DNA of 48,522 nt from Acidobacteriota bacterium (GCA_016934555.1 JAFGSS010000122.1:1-48522); one strand, 5' to 3'; positions 7,720-18,556 are shown, numbered from the stretch's first letter. Translations and numbers: made by a program. The notes: a model not told the origin generated them from the letters alone.

Positions 7720-9302
7720 CCGGCCTCCGGAGTCCCGCCCGCCGGGGCGGGATCGTCGGGCGCCGGCCGGATGGGGATCCTGAGCGTAAAGACGCTCCCT
7801 TCGCCCGGTTCGCTCTCAACCGAAATGCTTCCCCCGTGCATCCGGGCCACATGCCGGGTGATGGCCAGGCCGATCCCGCTGCCGCGCACCCCGTGAACGG
7901 AGGCCCCGCTGCCGCGATAGAACTGGTCGAAAATTTTGTCCTGCTCAGAATGGGGGATCCCCTGGCCTTTGTCAATCACCGCAAGGCTGACGTCCCCGTC
8001 GGTCCGCTCGACCCTCACCTCCACCTCCTTCCGGTCCCCCGAGTACTTGATGGAATTATCGAGGAGATTGAACAGGGCCATGGTCACCGCGCTGCGGTCC
8101 GCGCGGGTGTCGGGGATCCCGGGCTCCACATGGAGCTCCATCCTGAAACCGGCCTTTTCGGCCTCGTAACGGTAGGCCTCGATCGCGTTGGCGACAAGGC
8201 TTCCGAGGTCGACCCTCTCGAAATGCTTCTGCTCGACCCCGCGGGAGAGGCCGGCGAAATCGAGGAGGTTGTTGATGAGGCGCGACATGCGCTCGCTTTC
8301 ATTGTGAATGACCCGGGTGTATTCGGCTCGCTTGGACTCCCCCTGCACCCGTCCCGACACCAGCATCTCGCTGAACATGCGGATCAGGGAAAGCGGGGTC
8401 TTCAGCTCGTGGCTGACGTTGCTGATGAAGTCCTCCTTCAGCTGGCGCAACTGCCGGTCGTGCCTCCACCCGATGTAGATGATGGCCAGGCTGAAGAAAA
8501 TCAGCAGCATGCTCAGGATGATGAAGAAGAGGCTCGTACGCCGCTGGTTCCTCACCCCCAGTTCCAGCTCGGTGTAGTTGCGCGGCACGATCTGGAGGAT
8601 CCATTTGTAGAGCGTCGTCGGGAAACGCCTCTCGAAGAAATATTTGGAGTCGCGCGAAATGGGATGACCGTAGATGCCGTTGTTCTCGAAATCAACGATG
8701 CTGACGTAGAAGCGGTCCTCCAGGTCCCGGAGCCGCCGGTCGAGCAGGCCGAGGATCGCGTCGAAATTCATCTGGTAGCAGACCAGGATCGGCTTCCCCT
8801 CGCGCGTTTCCTTCAGGAAGTAGGAAGCGAAGAAGTAGTTATTGGGGCGCTCCATATGAAGGTGGTGGGGCTGGTCGGGGACCAGGCGCCCGAGGTCCAG
8901 GTCGCGCACGTTGAAACTGGCCCGGAAGGCCCCCCACTGGTTCCGGATCTCGTGGGAGTAGGAGGGAAAGAGCGGGTAGTTGCTGTCCGGGCTGAGGATA
9001 TACACCTGGTCCACGTTGAGGTCCGCCGCCTTGACCGCCTCCACCATCTCGGGCCACCGCGCGGGCTCGTTCACGTCGATCATGTCGTCGAGGATGAGAT
9101 CGTTGTCCACGATCCTCTGCTCGATGCGGTCCACGTACTGCTGTGCCAGCTTGATGTTGCTCTGCACCAGGGTGGTTTCCGCCAGGTTTTCGCGCCCGAC
9201 GGTGTAATGGTAGCTTACGAACGAGAGCGCCGCCGTCGAAACGACGATCAGGCCGATCGCGAGGAAGATCACGGGCGAGCTGTGCGTAAACGGGATTCTC
9301 AT
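7716..9302 (-). CDS. Membrane sensor histidine kinase with large periplasmic domain
   Basis: The 528-residue kinase has a transmembrane helix at about 9-31, a periplasmic sensor region of about 220 residues, a second helix at about 256-279, no obvious HAMP, then HisKA with the phosphorylated His298 in SNVSHELKTPLSLI and an HATPase_c domain: NLLDNSIKYS (N box), DKGQGIP (G1), FDQFYRG (F box) and GSGIGLAI (G2). The periplasmic part has no motif I can assign with certainty; it is helical at first (long heptad-like stretch 40-75) and then mixed. The gene overlaps the response regulator by 4 bp and lies 69 bp after exbD. The signal is unknown. Confidence 0.92.
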   Translation of the reverse strand: MRIPFTHSSPVIFLAIGLIVVSTAALSFVSYHYTVGRENLAETTLVQSNIKLAQQYVDRIEQRIVDNDLILDDMIDVNEPARWPEMVEAVKAADLNVDQVYILSPDSNYPLFPSYSHEIRNQWGAFRASFNVRDLDLGRLVPDQPHHLHMERPNNYFFASYFLKETREGKPILVCYQMNFDAILGLLDRRLRDLEDRFYVSIVDFENNGIYGHPISRDSKYFFERRFPTTLYKWILQIVPRNYTELELGVRNQRRTSLFFIILSMLLIFFSLAIIYIGWRHDRQLRQLKEDFISNVSHELKTPLSLIRMFSEMLVSGRVQGESKRAEYTRVIHNESERMSRLINNLLDFAGLSRGVEQKHFERVDLGSLVANAIEAYRYEAEKAGFRMELHVEPGIPDTRADRSAVTMALFNLLDNSIKYSGDRKEVEVRVERTDGDVSLAVIDKGQGIPHSEQDKIFDQFYRGSGASVHGVRGSGIGLAITRHVARMHGGSISVESEPGEGSVFTLRIPIRPAPDDPAPAGGTPEAG

Positions 9303-9371
9303 GGCCGCTGTCCATTCTACCCTGCGGCCGGGCGGCCGGGCGGGAAAATCCGCTCCAGGGCGGGCGCCCTC

Positions 9372-9800
9372 CTACGGGGCGGCTGGAGGCGGAGAGCCCG
9401 ACTTTTCGAGCAGGGCGACATCCCCGACCCCCGCCCTCTTGGCGATGTCGAGCAGGATGAAAACGTCCCCGTAGGGAAGCGAGGAATCCCCGCGGATGAA
9501 CATGTTTTTCGCGGCGCGCCGGGCAAACACCTCCGTCAGCGTCGATTCCAGCTCGGACAGGGTCACGGGCTGCTGGTTCAGCCGGACCGTGTGATCGCTG
9601 TCTATTTCGACGATGATGGAATCGGGCTTGACGTTTTTGGGCTGCTCCGCCGGCGCCGGCTGGGGGACCCGCACCGGGTGCTCATGCTGCTTGAGGGGGA
9701 CGGCGACCATGAAAATGATCAGCAGGACCAGGAGGATATCGATATAGGGGGTGATGTTGATGTCGGATTGATACCCTTTTTTCCCCGTGTTCATCGCCAT
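9372..9800 (-). CDS. exbD: ExbD/TolR-type biopolymer transport protein
   Basis: The 142-residue protein has the ExbD layout: a short cytoplasmic N-terminus, one transmembrane helix with the essential aspartate in SDINITPYIDILLVLLIIF, and a periplasmic domain (DSIIVEIDSDHTVRLNQQPV, then MFIRGDSSLPYGDVFILLDIA). Together with ExbB it would use the proton gradient to energise TonB. I chose MAMNTG at 9800, with GAGGAG about 8 bases upstream; the frame is open further up. It follows the TonB-like gene by 46 bp. No exbB is present in the window, so the motor partner must be encoded elsewhere. Confidence 0.92.
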   Translation of the reverse strand: MAMNTGKKGYQSDINITPYIDILLVLLIIFMVAVPLKQHEHPVRVPQPAPAEQPKNVKPDSIIVEIDSDHTVRLNQQPVTLSELESTLTEVFARRAAKNMFIRGDSSLPYGDVFILLDIAKRAGVGDVALLEKSGSPPPAAP

Positions 9801-9846
9801 GGCATACGCTCCTCGCCGCCCCTCGAGCCGGGCCTCTGCGGCACCG

Positions 9847-11016
9847 TCAGTACAGGCGGAAAACAACCTCGATGTTCGCCTGGACATCCACCGGGACGCC
9901 GTTCATGGTGCCGGGGCGGAAGCGCCATTTGGACGCGATCGTCTTGATGGCCGATTCGTCCAGCCCGTGCCCCAGGCCGCGCAAAACCTTGAAACTGTCG
10001 ACGCTGCCGTCCCTGCGGATGATGGCCTGGATGAGGACGGCCCCTTCGATCCGGGCCTTGCGCGCCTCTTCGGTGTAGGCGGGGAGCGGCTGCAGCACCG
10101 CCACGGGGTCCTTCACTCCGTTACCGGCCACGTAGGGGCCCACCCCGCTGCCGATGCCCCCGCCGCTGCCGCCCCCCATCCCCCCGCCGCTGCCGGGACC
10201 GACCCCGGAGCCGCTGCCGGAACCGACTCCGGTCCCGCGCCCCGTGCCGATGCCGCCGCCGCTGCCGCTGCCGGAAGAGCGGGAATAGTTCGGGGGGGCG
10301 GAGATGTCGCCGATCGGGAGCGAAAGGTCGCGCGGAAGATCGATCGGCATCTCGACACTCGCCACCTGGGCCAGCAGGTCCTCCGCGGGGAGAAGGGGCT
10401 GCGGGTTGTCCGGGTCGGGCGCCATCATCTGCACCCGGGTGGTCTCCGGCATCTCCCCGGTCGCCGCCGGTTCCTTCTGATTCTTGCCGCCCCCGCCGCC
10501 GCCGCCGCCGTCCCGTCCGTCCCCTTCAAAGGGGAGGTACACCGGGTTGCTGACGTAAACCACGTTTTCATCGACCGGGGCCGGGGGTTCCGTCTCGCTC
10601 ACCACCACCATAATGAGACCCAGGACCGCCGCGTGGATGAAGATCGACAGCATCCCCGCTTCCATCTTCCTGGTGCGCCCCTGGGCGCGTTCCTCCTCGA
10701 GTCCCTCCGGATCGGCAAAAACCGAGGGGATGAAGCCGGGCCCGCGGGTCCGTGTAAAGAAATCGGCCAGGAAACCCTTCCAGCTGAAGGGGGTTTTGGG
10801 CGCGTCGTCCACGTAGTGGAACAGGGAGGGCACGGTCCGCGGCGCCCTCCGCCATTCCCTGAAACTCCTGACCGGGTGGGTGAGGAAACTCCAGTCGATG
10901 TCCCTGAAGGCGCTCTCCTCGGGCGTTTCCCTGACGTAGTGAAAAAGCGAGGCTTGTGTCCGGGTCCGGGGGGGAAGTTTGATGCGGATATTGTCGTCGC
11001 TTTCCTTCATTTTCAT
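9847..11016 (-). CDS. TonB-family energy transducer with glycine/serine linker
   Basis: The 389-residue protein has a long cytoplasmic N-terminus (1-120) with the motif SLFHYV twice (23-28 and 64-69), one transmembrane helix (about 121-139), a periplasmic linker with a run of eight glycines and a long G/S tract (about 265-315), and a C-terminal TonB domain: YTEEARKARIEGAVLIQAII, DSFKVLRGLGHGLDESAI and KWRFRPGTMNGVPV. Classical TonB has a short N-terminus and a Pro-rich linker. The duplicated SLFHYV region is known to me from acidobacterial TonB homologues. The start at 11016 has GGAAG close upstream; the frame extends 43 codons further. It probably starts the row with exbD and the two-component genes. 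Confidence 0.88.
   Translation of the reverse strand: MKMKESDDNIRIKLPPRTRTQASLFHYVRETPEESAFRDIDWSFLTHPVRSFREWRRAPRTVPSLFHYVDDAPKTPFSWKGFLADFFTRTRGPGFIPSVFADPEGLEEERAQGRTRKMEAGMLSIFIHAAVLGLIMVVVSETEPPAPVDENVVYVSNPVYLPFEGDGRDGGGGGGGGKNQKEPAATGEMPETTRVQMMAPDPDNPQPLLPAEDLLAQVASVEMPIDLPRDLSLPIGDISAPPNYSRSSGSGSGGGIGTGRGTGVGSGSGSGVGPGSGGGMGGGSGGGIGSGVGPYVAGNGVKDPVAVLQPLPAYTEEARKARIEGAVLIQAIIRRDGSVDSFKVLRGLGHGLDESAIKTIASKWRFRPGTMNGVPVDVQANIEVVFRLY
10140..10510. repeat. Low-complexity Gly/Ser-coding tract and CCG trinucleotide run inside the TonB-like gene
   Basis: About 10140-10275 alternates CCG, CTG and CCC units coding glycine and serine, and 10493-10510 is six perfect CCG units coding part of an eight-glycine run. 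Such tracts are prone to strand slippage, so linker length may differ between strains. It could also be a place for sequencing or assembly error. Confidence 0.7.
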
Positions 11017-11113
11017 ATCTTCCGTCGGACTGAGAGGGACCCCTTCCCCATGTCCTTTTACTTCCCCGGGCACCGGCCGGTTCCAATAAATCGAACCCCG
11101 CCGCCCCACCAGG

Positions 11114-11146
11114 AATGAGACGCTCCTCCCGGGGGAGGGTCTCATT
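11114..11146. promoter_or_regulatory. Inverted repeat upstream of the TonB-like gene
   Basis: AATGAGAC (11114-11121) and GTCTCATT (11139-11146) are exact reverse complements around a GC-rich centre that is itself partly self-complementary (CTCC...GGAG). It lies about 100 bases before the TonB-like start and 117 bases after the pyrophosphatase stop. It could be an operator in the leader or a hairpin ending readthrough; no T-run follows on the minus strand. Confidence 0.3.
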
Positions 11147-11221
11147 ATTTACGCCCTGTCCCGCTGCCGGAACGGGACCGCCCCGGGGGCCCTGGAACCA
11201 TTGTACCATCCGGCGGGGGAC

Positions 11222-11259
11222 GCGGGGAGCGCACGCGGCCGGCCGCGCACGCTCCCCGC
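11222..11259 (-). terminator. GC-rich hairpin directly after the pyrophosphatase gene
   Basis: Two 19-base arms (11222-11240 and 11241-11259) pair with only two mismatches and essentially no loop, starting 3 bases after the hppA stop codon. There is no T-run, so it is not a classical intrinsic terminator, but the position fits a 3' end or RNA-stabilising structure. Confidence 0.4.
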
Positions 11260-11262
11260 CGG

Positions 11263-13737
<2,475 letters not shown>

Positions 13738-13819
13738 TCTGGATTCTCCCGAGTAGTAAAGGGTGCGCGAACTCTGCTCTCAACCCAAGGCCGAGTCTTT
13801 CAATCGTGACTGAGGGGGG

Positions 13820-13847
13820 ATTATAACCTCCGTCCCCCGATTTTCAA
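13820..13847 (-). promoter_or_regulatory. Sigma-70-like promoter of hppA
   Basis: On the minus strand TTGAAA (13842-13847) and TATAAT (13820-13825) are 16 bp apart. The -10 lies about 83 bases before the hppA ATG. It is the best promoter match on this strand in the gap between spmB and hppA, which makes hppA a separate transcription unit. Confidence 0.5.
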
Positions 13848-13891
13848 ACAGCGGAAAGCCGGTTAAGTGGACGGGGCCGGCCCGCCCGAAA

Positions 13892-14428
13892 CTAGGCGAA
13901 AGCAAGCCGGCAGAAAGTGATGGCCGCGACGATGCTGACCACGTCGGCGACGAGGCCCGCGAACACCGCGTGCCGGGCCTTCTTGATGCCGACCGCGCCG
14001 AAATACACGGCCAGGACGTAAAAGGTGGTCTCCGTGCTCCCGTAGGCGGTGGCGGCCAGCCGGCCGATGAAGGAATCGGGCCCGTGCACCTGGATCAGTT
14101 CCGTAACGATGCCGAGCGACCCCCCCCCGGACAGGGGCCGCATGAGGGCCAGCGGGAGAACTTCCACCGGGAAACGGAGCCATGCCAGAAGCGGGCCGAG
14201 CCCGCGCGACAGCATCTCGATCGCCCCCGCCGCCCGCAGCATGCCGACGGCGACAAGGATGGCGACCAGGTACGGGATGATGCGGATGGCCGTCTGGAAG
14301 CCCCCCTTGGCCCCCTCCACGAAGCTCTCGTACACCTTGACCCCCTTTGCCATGCCGTACAGCGGAATGGCGACCAGGAAGAGCGGGATCGCCCAGGCGG
14401 AGATGGTTCCCATGATCTGCTGCATCAT
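13892..14428 (-). CDS. spmB: SpmB-like membrane protein (nucleoside recognition / Gate domain)
   Basis: The 178-residue membrane protein matches spore maturation protein B: IPLYGMAKGVKVYESFVEGAK, IIPYLVAILVAVGMLRAAGA, MRPLSGGGSLGI and AYGSTETTFYVLAVYFGAVG. In Bacillus SpmA and SpmB affect spore core dehydration, but the pair is also found widely in non-sporulating Gram-negatives, where its role is not known; the Gate domain suggests transport. The first of two adjacent ATGs overlaps the stop of spmA (ATGA at 14425-14428), so the two are translationally coupled. No sporulation genes are in the window. Confidence 0.88.
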   Translation of the reverse strand: MMQQIMGTISAWAIPLFLVAIPLYGMAKGVKVYESFVEGAKGGFQTAIRIIPYLVAILVAVGMLRAAGAIEMLSRGLGPLLAWLRFPVEVLPLALMRPLSGGGSLGIVTELIQVHGPDSFIGRLAATAYGSTETTFYVLAVYFGAVGIKKARHAVFAGLVADVVSIVAAITFCRLAFA

Positions 14429-15033
14429 CGCGCATCCCCCCCCCGGTCGACGGCGAAAAGCGGGATCTTTTCCAGGATCTTGACCGCCGTAACCCCCGCG
14501 GTCAGGGCGCAGAAAGTGGCCGCGATCGTCGTCCCGATGATGGCCGCGGGGTCCCCGGACCCGGCGGAGGCCATGACCCCGATCATGGTGGCGGGGATCA
14601 GCTGGAGGCTGGCGGTATTGATGGTCAGGAAGGTGCACATGGCGTTGGTGGCGACTCCGGGCCTGCGGTTCAGCGTTTCCAGGTCCTCCATGGCTTTTAT
14701 GCCCAGGGGGGTCGCCGCATTGCTCAGTCCCAGCATGTTGGCGGCGATGTTCATCGTCATGCTGGCCATGGCCGGATGCCCCTTCGGGACATCGGGGAAC
14801 AGCCATTTCAGCACGGGGGCGATGACGCGGGCCAGGAGCGCCATCAGGCCCGAGTCTTCGGCGATCTTGACGATCCCCAGCCAGAGGGCCATGACGCCGA
14901 TGAGGCCCAGGGCGATGGTCACCGCACCGGAGGCCGAATCGACGGCGGCTTTGGTGACTGCTTCAATTCTGCCGTTGACTCCGCCCAGGACAACGGCGAG
15001 AACAACCATGGCAAGCCATATGTAGTTCAGCAT
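14425..15033 (-). CDS. spmA: SpmA-like membrane protein (nucleoside recognition / Gate domain)
   Basis: The 202-residue membrane protein matches spore maturation protein A: LNYIWLAMVVLAVVLGGVNG, MALWLGIVKIAEDSGLM, MNIAANMLGLSNAATPLGIK and TFLTINTASLQLIPATMI. GGAGGAGG lies about 8 bases before the ATG. It is followed by spmB with a 4-bp overlap. The two halves are related to single-chain Gate-domain proteins, so SpmA and SpmB probably form one membrane complex. The substrate is not known. Confidence 0.9.
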   Translation of the reverse strand: MLNYIWLAMVVLAVVLGGVNGRIEAVTKAAVDSASGAVTIALGLIGVMALWLGIVKIAEDSGLMALLARVIAPVLKWLFPDVPKGHPAMASMTMNIAANMLGLSNAATPLGIKAMEDLETLNRRPGVATNAMCTFLTINTASLQLIPATMIGVMASAGSGDPAAIIGTTIAATFCALTAGVTAVKILEKIPLFAVDRGGDAR

Positions 15034-15128
15034 GATCCGGCCTCCTCCAGGCGCCGAGTGTGTCGCGTGCCCCGCATCCTATCACGCGGGCGGGCAAAAA
15101 CGACTTTAAAATAATACGAACAAGGGGC

Positions 15129-15158
15129 TTTACAGCCGCCGCGACAGTCTGGTACAGT
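15129..15158 (+). promoter_or_regulatory. Possible promoter of the H1-tailed protein and ClpX-like operon
   Basis: TTTACA (15129-15134) and TACAGT (15153-15158) are 18 bp apart, about 65 bases before the ATG at 15224, in the divergent gap with spmA. Match is moderate. Confidence 0.35.
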
Positions 15159-15223
15159 GCATAGCCGATGCCTCCCTCATCCATATCATCGGCGGTTTGC
15201 CAGTTGCCAGGCGAGAGTGGCCT

Positions 15224-15943
15224 ATGAACCTTCAGGGTTCCATCAACGAAAACCAGAATGCCCTATCTGGGCTATATCTTAAACTAAAAAAAAGGTTTAC
15301 TGAGAACGGCCTGATCCTCGATCTCTGGGATTCGATGGAGAGCGACATCGGGCAGCAGATCCGCAGCCTCAAAGCGCTCCCCCCCTCCTTCTGGCGCCAG
15401 CTGAAGCAGGCGGCCGATGCCCCGAAGCCCTCTTCGCTTGGGAAGAAAAAAGACCATATCTTTGAAAAAGAAGATGTTATATCCCTGCAGCGCTCCTTCG
15501 AGATCGCGCTCGAAGCGGAGGAACCCGTCATCCTCGAGATCTATGTCCCGATCATCCGCAACCTCCGGAAGAACTGGACCAGCGAATCGCTCGATTTCTA
15601 CATCCTCGTAAAAGCCCACCTCGCCCGGATCGTGCGGGTTACGGAGTCCTTTGCCGGAGACCCGCTGCTGGTCCAGCGTGCCAATATTCTCCTGCAGGGG
15701 TTCGAAAAAGAAGTCCAGGAACGTGAAGAGGAACTCCCCCCCCCGGTAAACCGGGTTTTTGCCGGCCCGGCCGCCCGGAAAAAGACGCCGGCGGCAAAGG
15801 CCCCGAAGAAGGGGGTAGCCAAGGTCCCGAAGAAGGCGGCGCAAGCGGCCGCTTCCCCCAAATCCCCCGCAAAATCACACCGGAAACCTTCCAAGGCCCC
15901 GGCCAAGAAGGTCGACCTTCAGCGCAGGCGCGCCCGCCGCTAG
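15224..15943 (+). CDS. Helical protein with histone-H1-like Lys/Ala/Pro-rich tail, function unknown
   Basis: The 239-residue product has a mostly helical N-terminal part (1-165) that I do not recognise (for example NENQNALSGLYLKLKKRF, VILEIYVPIIRNLRKNW and DFYILVKAHLARIVRV). From about 180 to the end the tail is built of KKTPAAKAPKK, VAKVPKKAAQ and SPAKSHRKPSKAPAKK units, like eukaryotic H1 tails and bacterial HctB/AlgP-type tails, which bind nucleic acid through charge. The ATG at 15224 has GAGAG upstream; a weaker start lies at 15197. The ClpX-like gene follows 31 bp later on the same strand, so the two are probably co-transcribed. The protein may be a DNA- or RNA-bound factor whose turnover or remodelling depends on that unfoldase; this is inference. 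Confidence 0.75.
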   Translation: MNLQGSINENQNALSGLYLKLKKRFTENGLILDLWDSMESDIGQQIRSLKALPPSFWRQLKQAADAPKPSSLGKKKDHIFEKEDVISLQRSFEIALEAEEPVILEIYVPIIRNLRKNWTSESLDFYILVKAHLARIVRVTESFAGDPLLVQRANILLQGFEKEVQEREEELPPPVNRVFAGPAARKKTPAAKAPKKGVAKVPKKAAQAAASPKSPAKSHRKPSKAPAKKVDLQRRRARR

Positions 15944-15974
15944 CAGTCCGAAACCCGGGGCGGCAGGTTGCTTT

Positions 15975-17624
15975 TTGGCGGATGCGAACCCATACTTTGA
16001 TAAGGAAAAGGTGATCGCCCGGACGGTTTGCCGTTCGAGCGCGGTCGGGGAGGATGGAGTGTCTGAATGTAATGGCCCTAAATGGCCGAATCCGGATGAG
16101 TTACGAAAGGACATGGAGGAGTTTTTCTCCAGCAAGTACGGCAACCAGATCAGGCTCGGGGTTCTTGGCTCCGAACCGGACGAGGCCCGGACCGCCGAGG
16201 AGGGCACGGAAACCAGCGAAGCCCCCCTCGACCTCAAGTTCGACTACCTTCCGAGGGATATAAAAAAATACCTCGACCGCTTCGTAGTCCGGCAGGACGA
16301 CGCCAAAAAGGTCCTGGCGACAGCCATATGCGATCATTATAACCATATCCGGCGCTGCTCCGCCAAGGGCCCCTGCAACGATTACGCCAAGCAGAACATC
16401 ATCATGCTCGGCCCCACCGGGGTAGGGAAAACCTACCTGGTCCGGACCATCGCCGACCTCATCGGGGTCCCCTTCGTAAAAGGGGACGCCACCAAGTTTT
16501 CCGAAACGGGTTATGTCGGGGGGGACGTGGAGGACCTGGTAAGGGAGCTGGTGCACAAGGCGGACGGAAACGTACGCCTGGCGGAGTACGGCATCATCTA
16601 CCTCGATGAAATTGACAAGATCGCCAGCCCCACGAACATCCTGGGAAGAGACGTCAGCGGGGGAGGGGTGCAGCGCGGCCTGCTCAAGCTCATGGAGGAA
16701 ACGGAAGTCAGCCTGCGCACCCCGTTCGACCTGACCTCCCAGCTGCAGGCGGCCATGGAGTTTCAATCCAAGGGGAAGGTAGCCCGGTCGGTCATCAACA
16801 CCAGGCACATTCTTTTCATCGTCAGCGGCGCCTTCAACGGGCTCTCGGACATCATCCGCAAACGCCTGGGGGGCAAAGCTATCGGCTTCAACGCCGAGGG
16901 GCGCCGGGCGCCGAAGGACGAGGATTATTTCCGGGCGGTCAAAAGCGTCGACTTCATCGAGTACGGGTTCGAATCGGAATTCGTGGGACGGCTCCCGGTG
17001 GTGGTCGCCTGCCACGAGCTCGGGGTGGAGGACCTGTTCGAGATCCTCAAGAATTCCGAGGGCTCCATCATGCGCCAGTACATCAACGCGTTTGAAGCCT
17101 ATGGAATCGAGATGTCCCACACCGATCCGGGCCTGCACCGGATCGCCGAGCGGGCCTACGAGGAGCATACGGGGGCCCGAAGCCTGGTCGGGGTCTGCGA
17201 GCGTATTTTTCGCGAGTACAAGTACCACCTCCCCCATTCGGCCGTAGACCGGCTGGAATTGACGGAGCGGCTGGTGGATCACCCGGACGAGGTGCTCGAG
17301 GAGATCCTGCAGTCGGCCCGCGCCATCCGGCTCCGGGAAATGGACGCCGCCCTCGATGCGATCGCCCGGGAGTGGTCGCAGAAGAACGGCGTCGAGATCC
17401 ACCTGCAACCCGAGGCGGCCCGGATCCTGAGCCGTCAGGCCTACGAGAGCGGCGTCAGGCTGGAGGATGTTTTCACGGGGATCTTCCGGGACTACGAACA
17501 TGGCCTGAACCTGATCCGCGGGGCGCAGGACATCCGGTTCGAAATCACTCCCGAGGTGGTGCGTGACCCGAAGGCCGCCCTGGACGAATGGATCCGTTCC
17601 TATTATGTAAGCAGGGAGAAGTAA
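15975..17624 (+). CDS. ClpX-like AAA+ unfoldase without zinc domain, with duplicated C-terminal domain
   Basis: The 549-residue protein has the ClpX core: Walker A GPTGVGKT (146-153), pore loop GYVG (179-182), Walker B IIYLDEID (207-214) and IGF (303-305), the loop by which ClpX docks on ClpP. The N-terminal cysteine zinc domain of ClpX is replaced by an acidic, unrelated stretch (1-85), so adaptor and substrate choice should differ. The usual small C-terminal domain (about 366-446) is followed by a second, similar copy (about 464-540): compare ILSRQAYESGVRLEDVFTGI with IAERAYEEHTGARSLVGVCE. The start is uncertain: TTG at 15975 or GTG at 16011, neither with a strong site. It follows the H1-tailed gene and ends 1 bp from convergent yhcC. 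Inference: a specialised ClpX paralogue that may still use ClpP. Confidence 0.88.
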   Translation: MADANPYFDKEKVIARTVCRSSAVGEDGVSECNGPKWPNPDELRKDMEEFFSSKYGNQIRLGVLGSEPDEARTAEEGTETSEAPLDLKFDYLPRDIKKYLDRFVVRQDDAKKVLATAICDHYNHIRRCSAKGPCNDYAKQNIIMLGPTGVGKTYLVRTIADLIGVPFVKGDATKFSETGYVGGDVEDLVRELVHKADGNVRLAEYGIIYLDEIDKIASPTNILGRDVSGGGVQRGLLKLMEETEVSLRTPFDLTSQLQAAMEFQSKGKVARSVINTRHILFIVSGAFNGLSDIIRKRLGGKAIGFNAEGRRAPKDEDYFRAVKSVDFIEYGFESEFVGRLPVVVACHELGVEDLFEILKNSEGSIMRQYINAFEAYGIEMSHTDPGLHRIAERAYEEHTGARSLVGVCERIFREYKYHLPHSAVDRLELTERLVDHPDEVLEEILQSARAIRLREMDAALDAIAREWSQKNGVEIHLQPEAARILSRQAYESGVRLEDVFTGIFRDYEHGLNLIRGAQDIRFEITPEVVRDPKAALDEWIRSYYVSREK

Positions 17625-17625
17625 T

Positions 17626-18549
17626 TCAGCGGCCGGGAGGGGAGCGCCGCATCCCCTGGCGGGAGCCGCGGTCGGCAAGGGTGCGTTCGATGAAGCGCTG
17701 TATACCGGCCCGGCCGACCCCCCAGAGGGGGGCGATCAGTTCCTGCTCCGGAGCCGTACCGAACAGCCTCTCAATCTGGATATCGGGGCTCAGCCGCTCC
17801 AGGAAATCGGCTACCAGCTCCGCATATTCCCCGAGAGACGGAAGGGGAAAGGGCCTCTCGGCATATTCTCTTGCCAGGGCCGTGCCTCGCACCACGTGCA
17901 GGTGATGCAGCTTCAGAAAATTCACCCCCTGTCCCGAAAGGATATCGGCCTCGGCGAGGATCGCTTCACGGGTTTCCCAGGGGAATCCCAGGATGAGGTG
18001 GGCCCCGGTCCAGATCCCCCGGCCCCGGGTACCGGCCACCGCCCTCTGCCAGCAACCGAAATCATGCCCCCGGTTGATGCGCAGGAGCGTTTCATCGTAA
18101 ACGGACTGGAGACCGTATTCCACGGTCACGAAACGGGTCCGGGCCAGGTTCTCGAGCCAGGCCAGTTTCTCCTCGTCGATGCAGTCGGGGCGGGTGCCCA
18201 GCGCCAGCCCCACCACGTCCGGGTGGTCCAGGGCGGCCTCGTAGAGCGGAACGAGCGTTTCGAGGGGGGCGTAGGTGTTGGTGAAGGGCTGGAAATAGGC
18301 TATGAATTTCCGCGCGCCGAATCGGCCCCGCAGGTAGTCCATCCCCTCCCTGAGCTGTTCGGAAACGGGGCGAAGGCGCGAGGCGTTTTTCGGCCGGAAG
18401 GAGTCGTTGTTGCAGTATGTGCACCCCCCGACCGACAGGGACCCGTCGCGGTTGGGGCACGTAAAACCCGCGTCGATGCTGACTTTATAAACCCGGCACC
18501 CGAATCTCTCCTTCAGGAAACGCCCGTAGGCGTTGTACCGGGGCTGCAT
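17626..18549 (-). CDS. yhcC: Radical SAM protein of the YhcC family
   Basis: The 307-residue protein has the Elp3-type radical SAM core. The 4Fe-4S ligands are Cys31, Cys43 and Cys46 in CPNRDGSLSVGGCTYC, the signature of the TIGR01212/YhcC group. Further blocks are IAYFQPFTNTYAPLE, LALGTRPDCIDEEKL, VEYGLQSVYDETLLRINRGH and HLILGFPWETREAI. The reaction catalysed by YhcC proteins is not established to my knowledge. The gene begins 7 bp after a small zinc ribbon gene on the same strand and is probably transcribed with it. Its stop is 1 bp from the convergent ClpX-like stop, leaving no room for separate terminators. Confidence 0.92.
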   Translation of the reverse strand: MQPRYNAYGRFLKERFGCRVYKVSIDAGFTCPNRDGSLSVGGCTYCNNDSFRPKNASRLRPVSEQLREGMDYLRGRFGARKFIAYFQPFTNTYAPLETLVPLYEAALDHPDVVGLALGTRPDCIDEEKLAWLENLARTRFVTVEYGLQSVYDETLLRINRGHDFGCWQRAVAGTRGRGIWTGAHLILGFPWETREAILAEADILSGQGVNFLKLHHLHVVRGTALAREYAERPFPLPSLGEYAELVADFLERLSPDIQIERLFGTAPEQELIAPLWGVGRAGIQRFIERTLADRGSRQGMRRSPPGR

Positions 18550-18556
18550 GGCGGGG

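Noticed and set aside
10493-10510. CCG repeats as a possible tandem array or CRISPR-like element
   Set aside because: They encode a glycine linker in frame within the TonB-like protein; there are no spacers.
13892-15033. spmAB as evidence for sporulation
   Set aside because: The pair is common in non-sporulating Gram-negatives, and no sigma factor, coat or germination genes accompany it.
16960-16980. GGTTCGAATC resembling a tRNA T-loop
   Set aside because: It lies inside the ClpX-like coding region, with no acceptor stem or anticodon arm around it. A similar GGTTCGAAC at about 25433 is inside mrfA.
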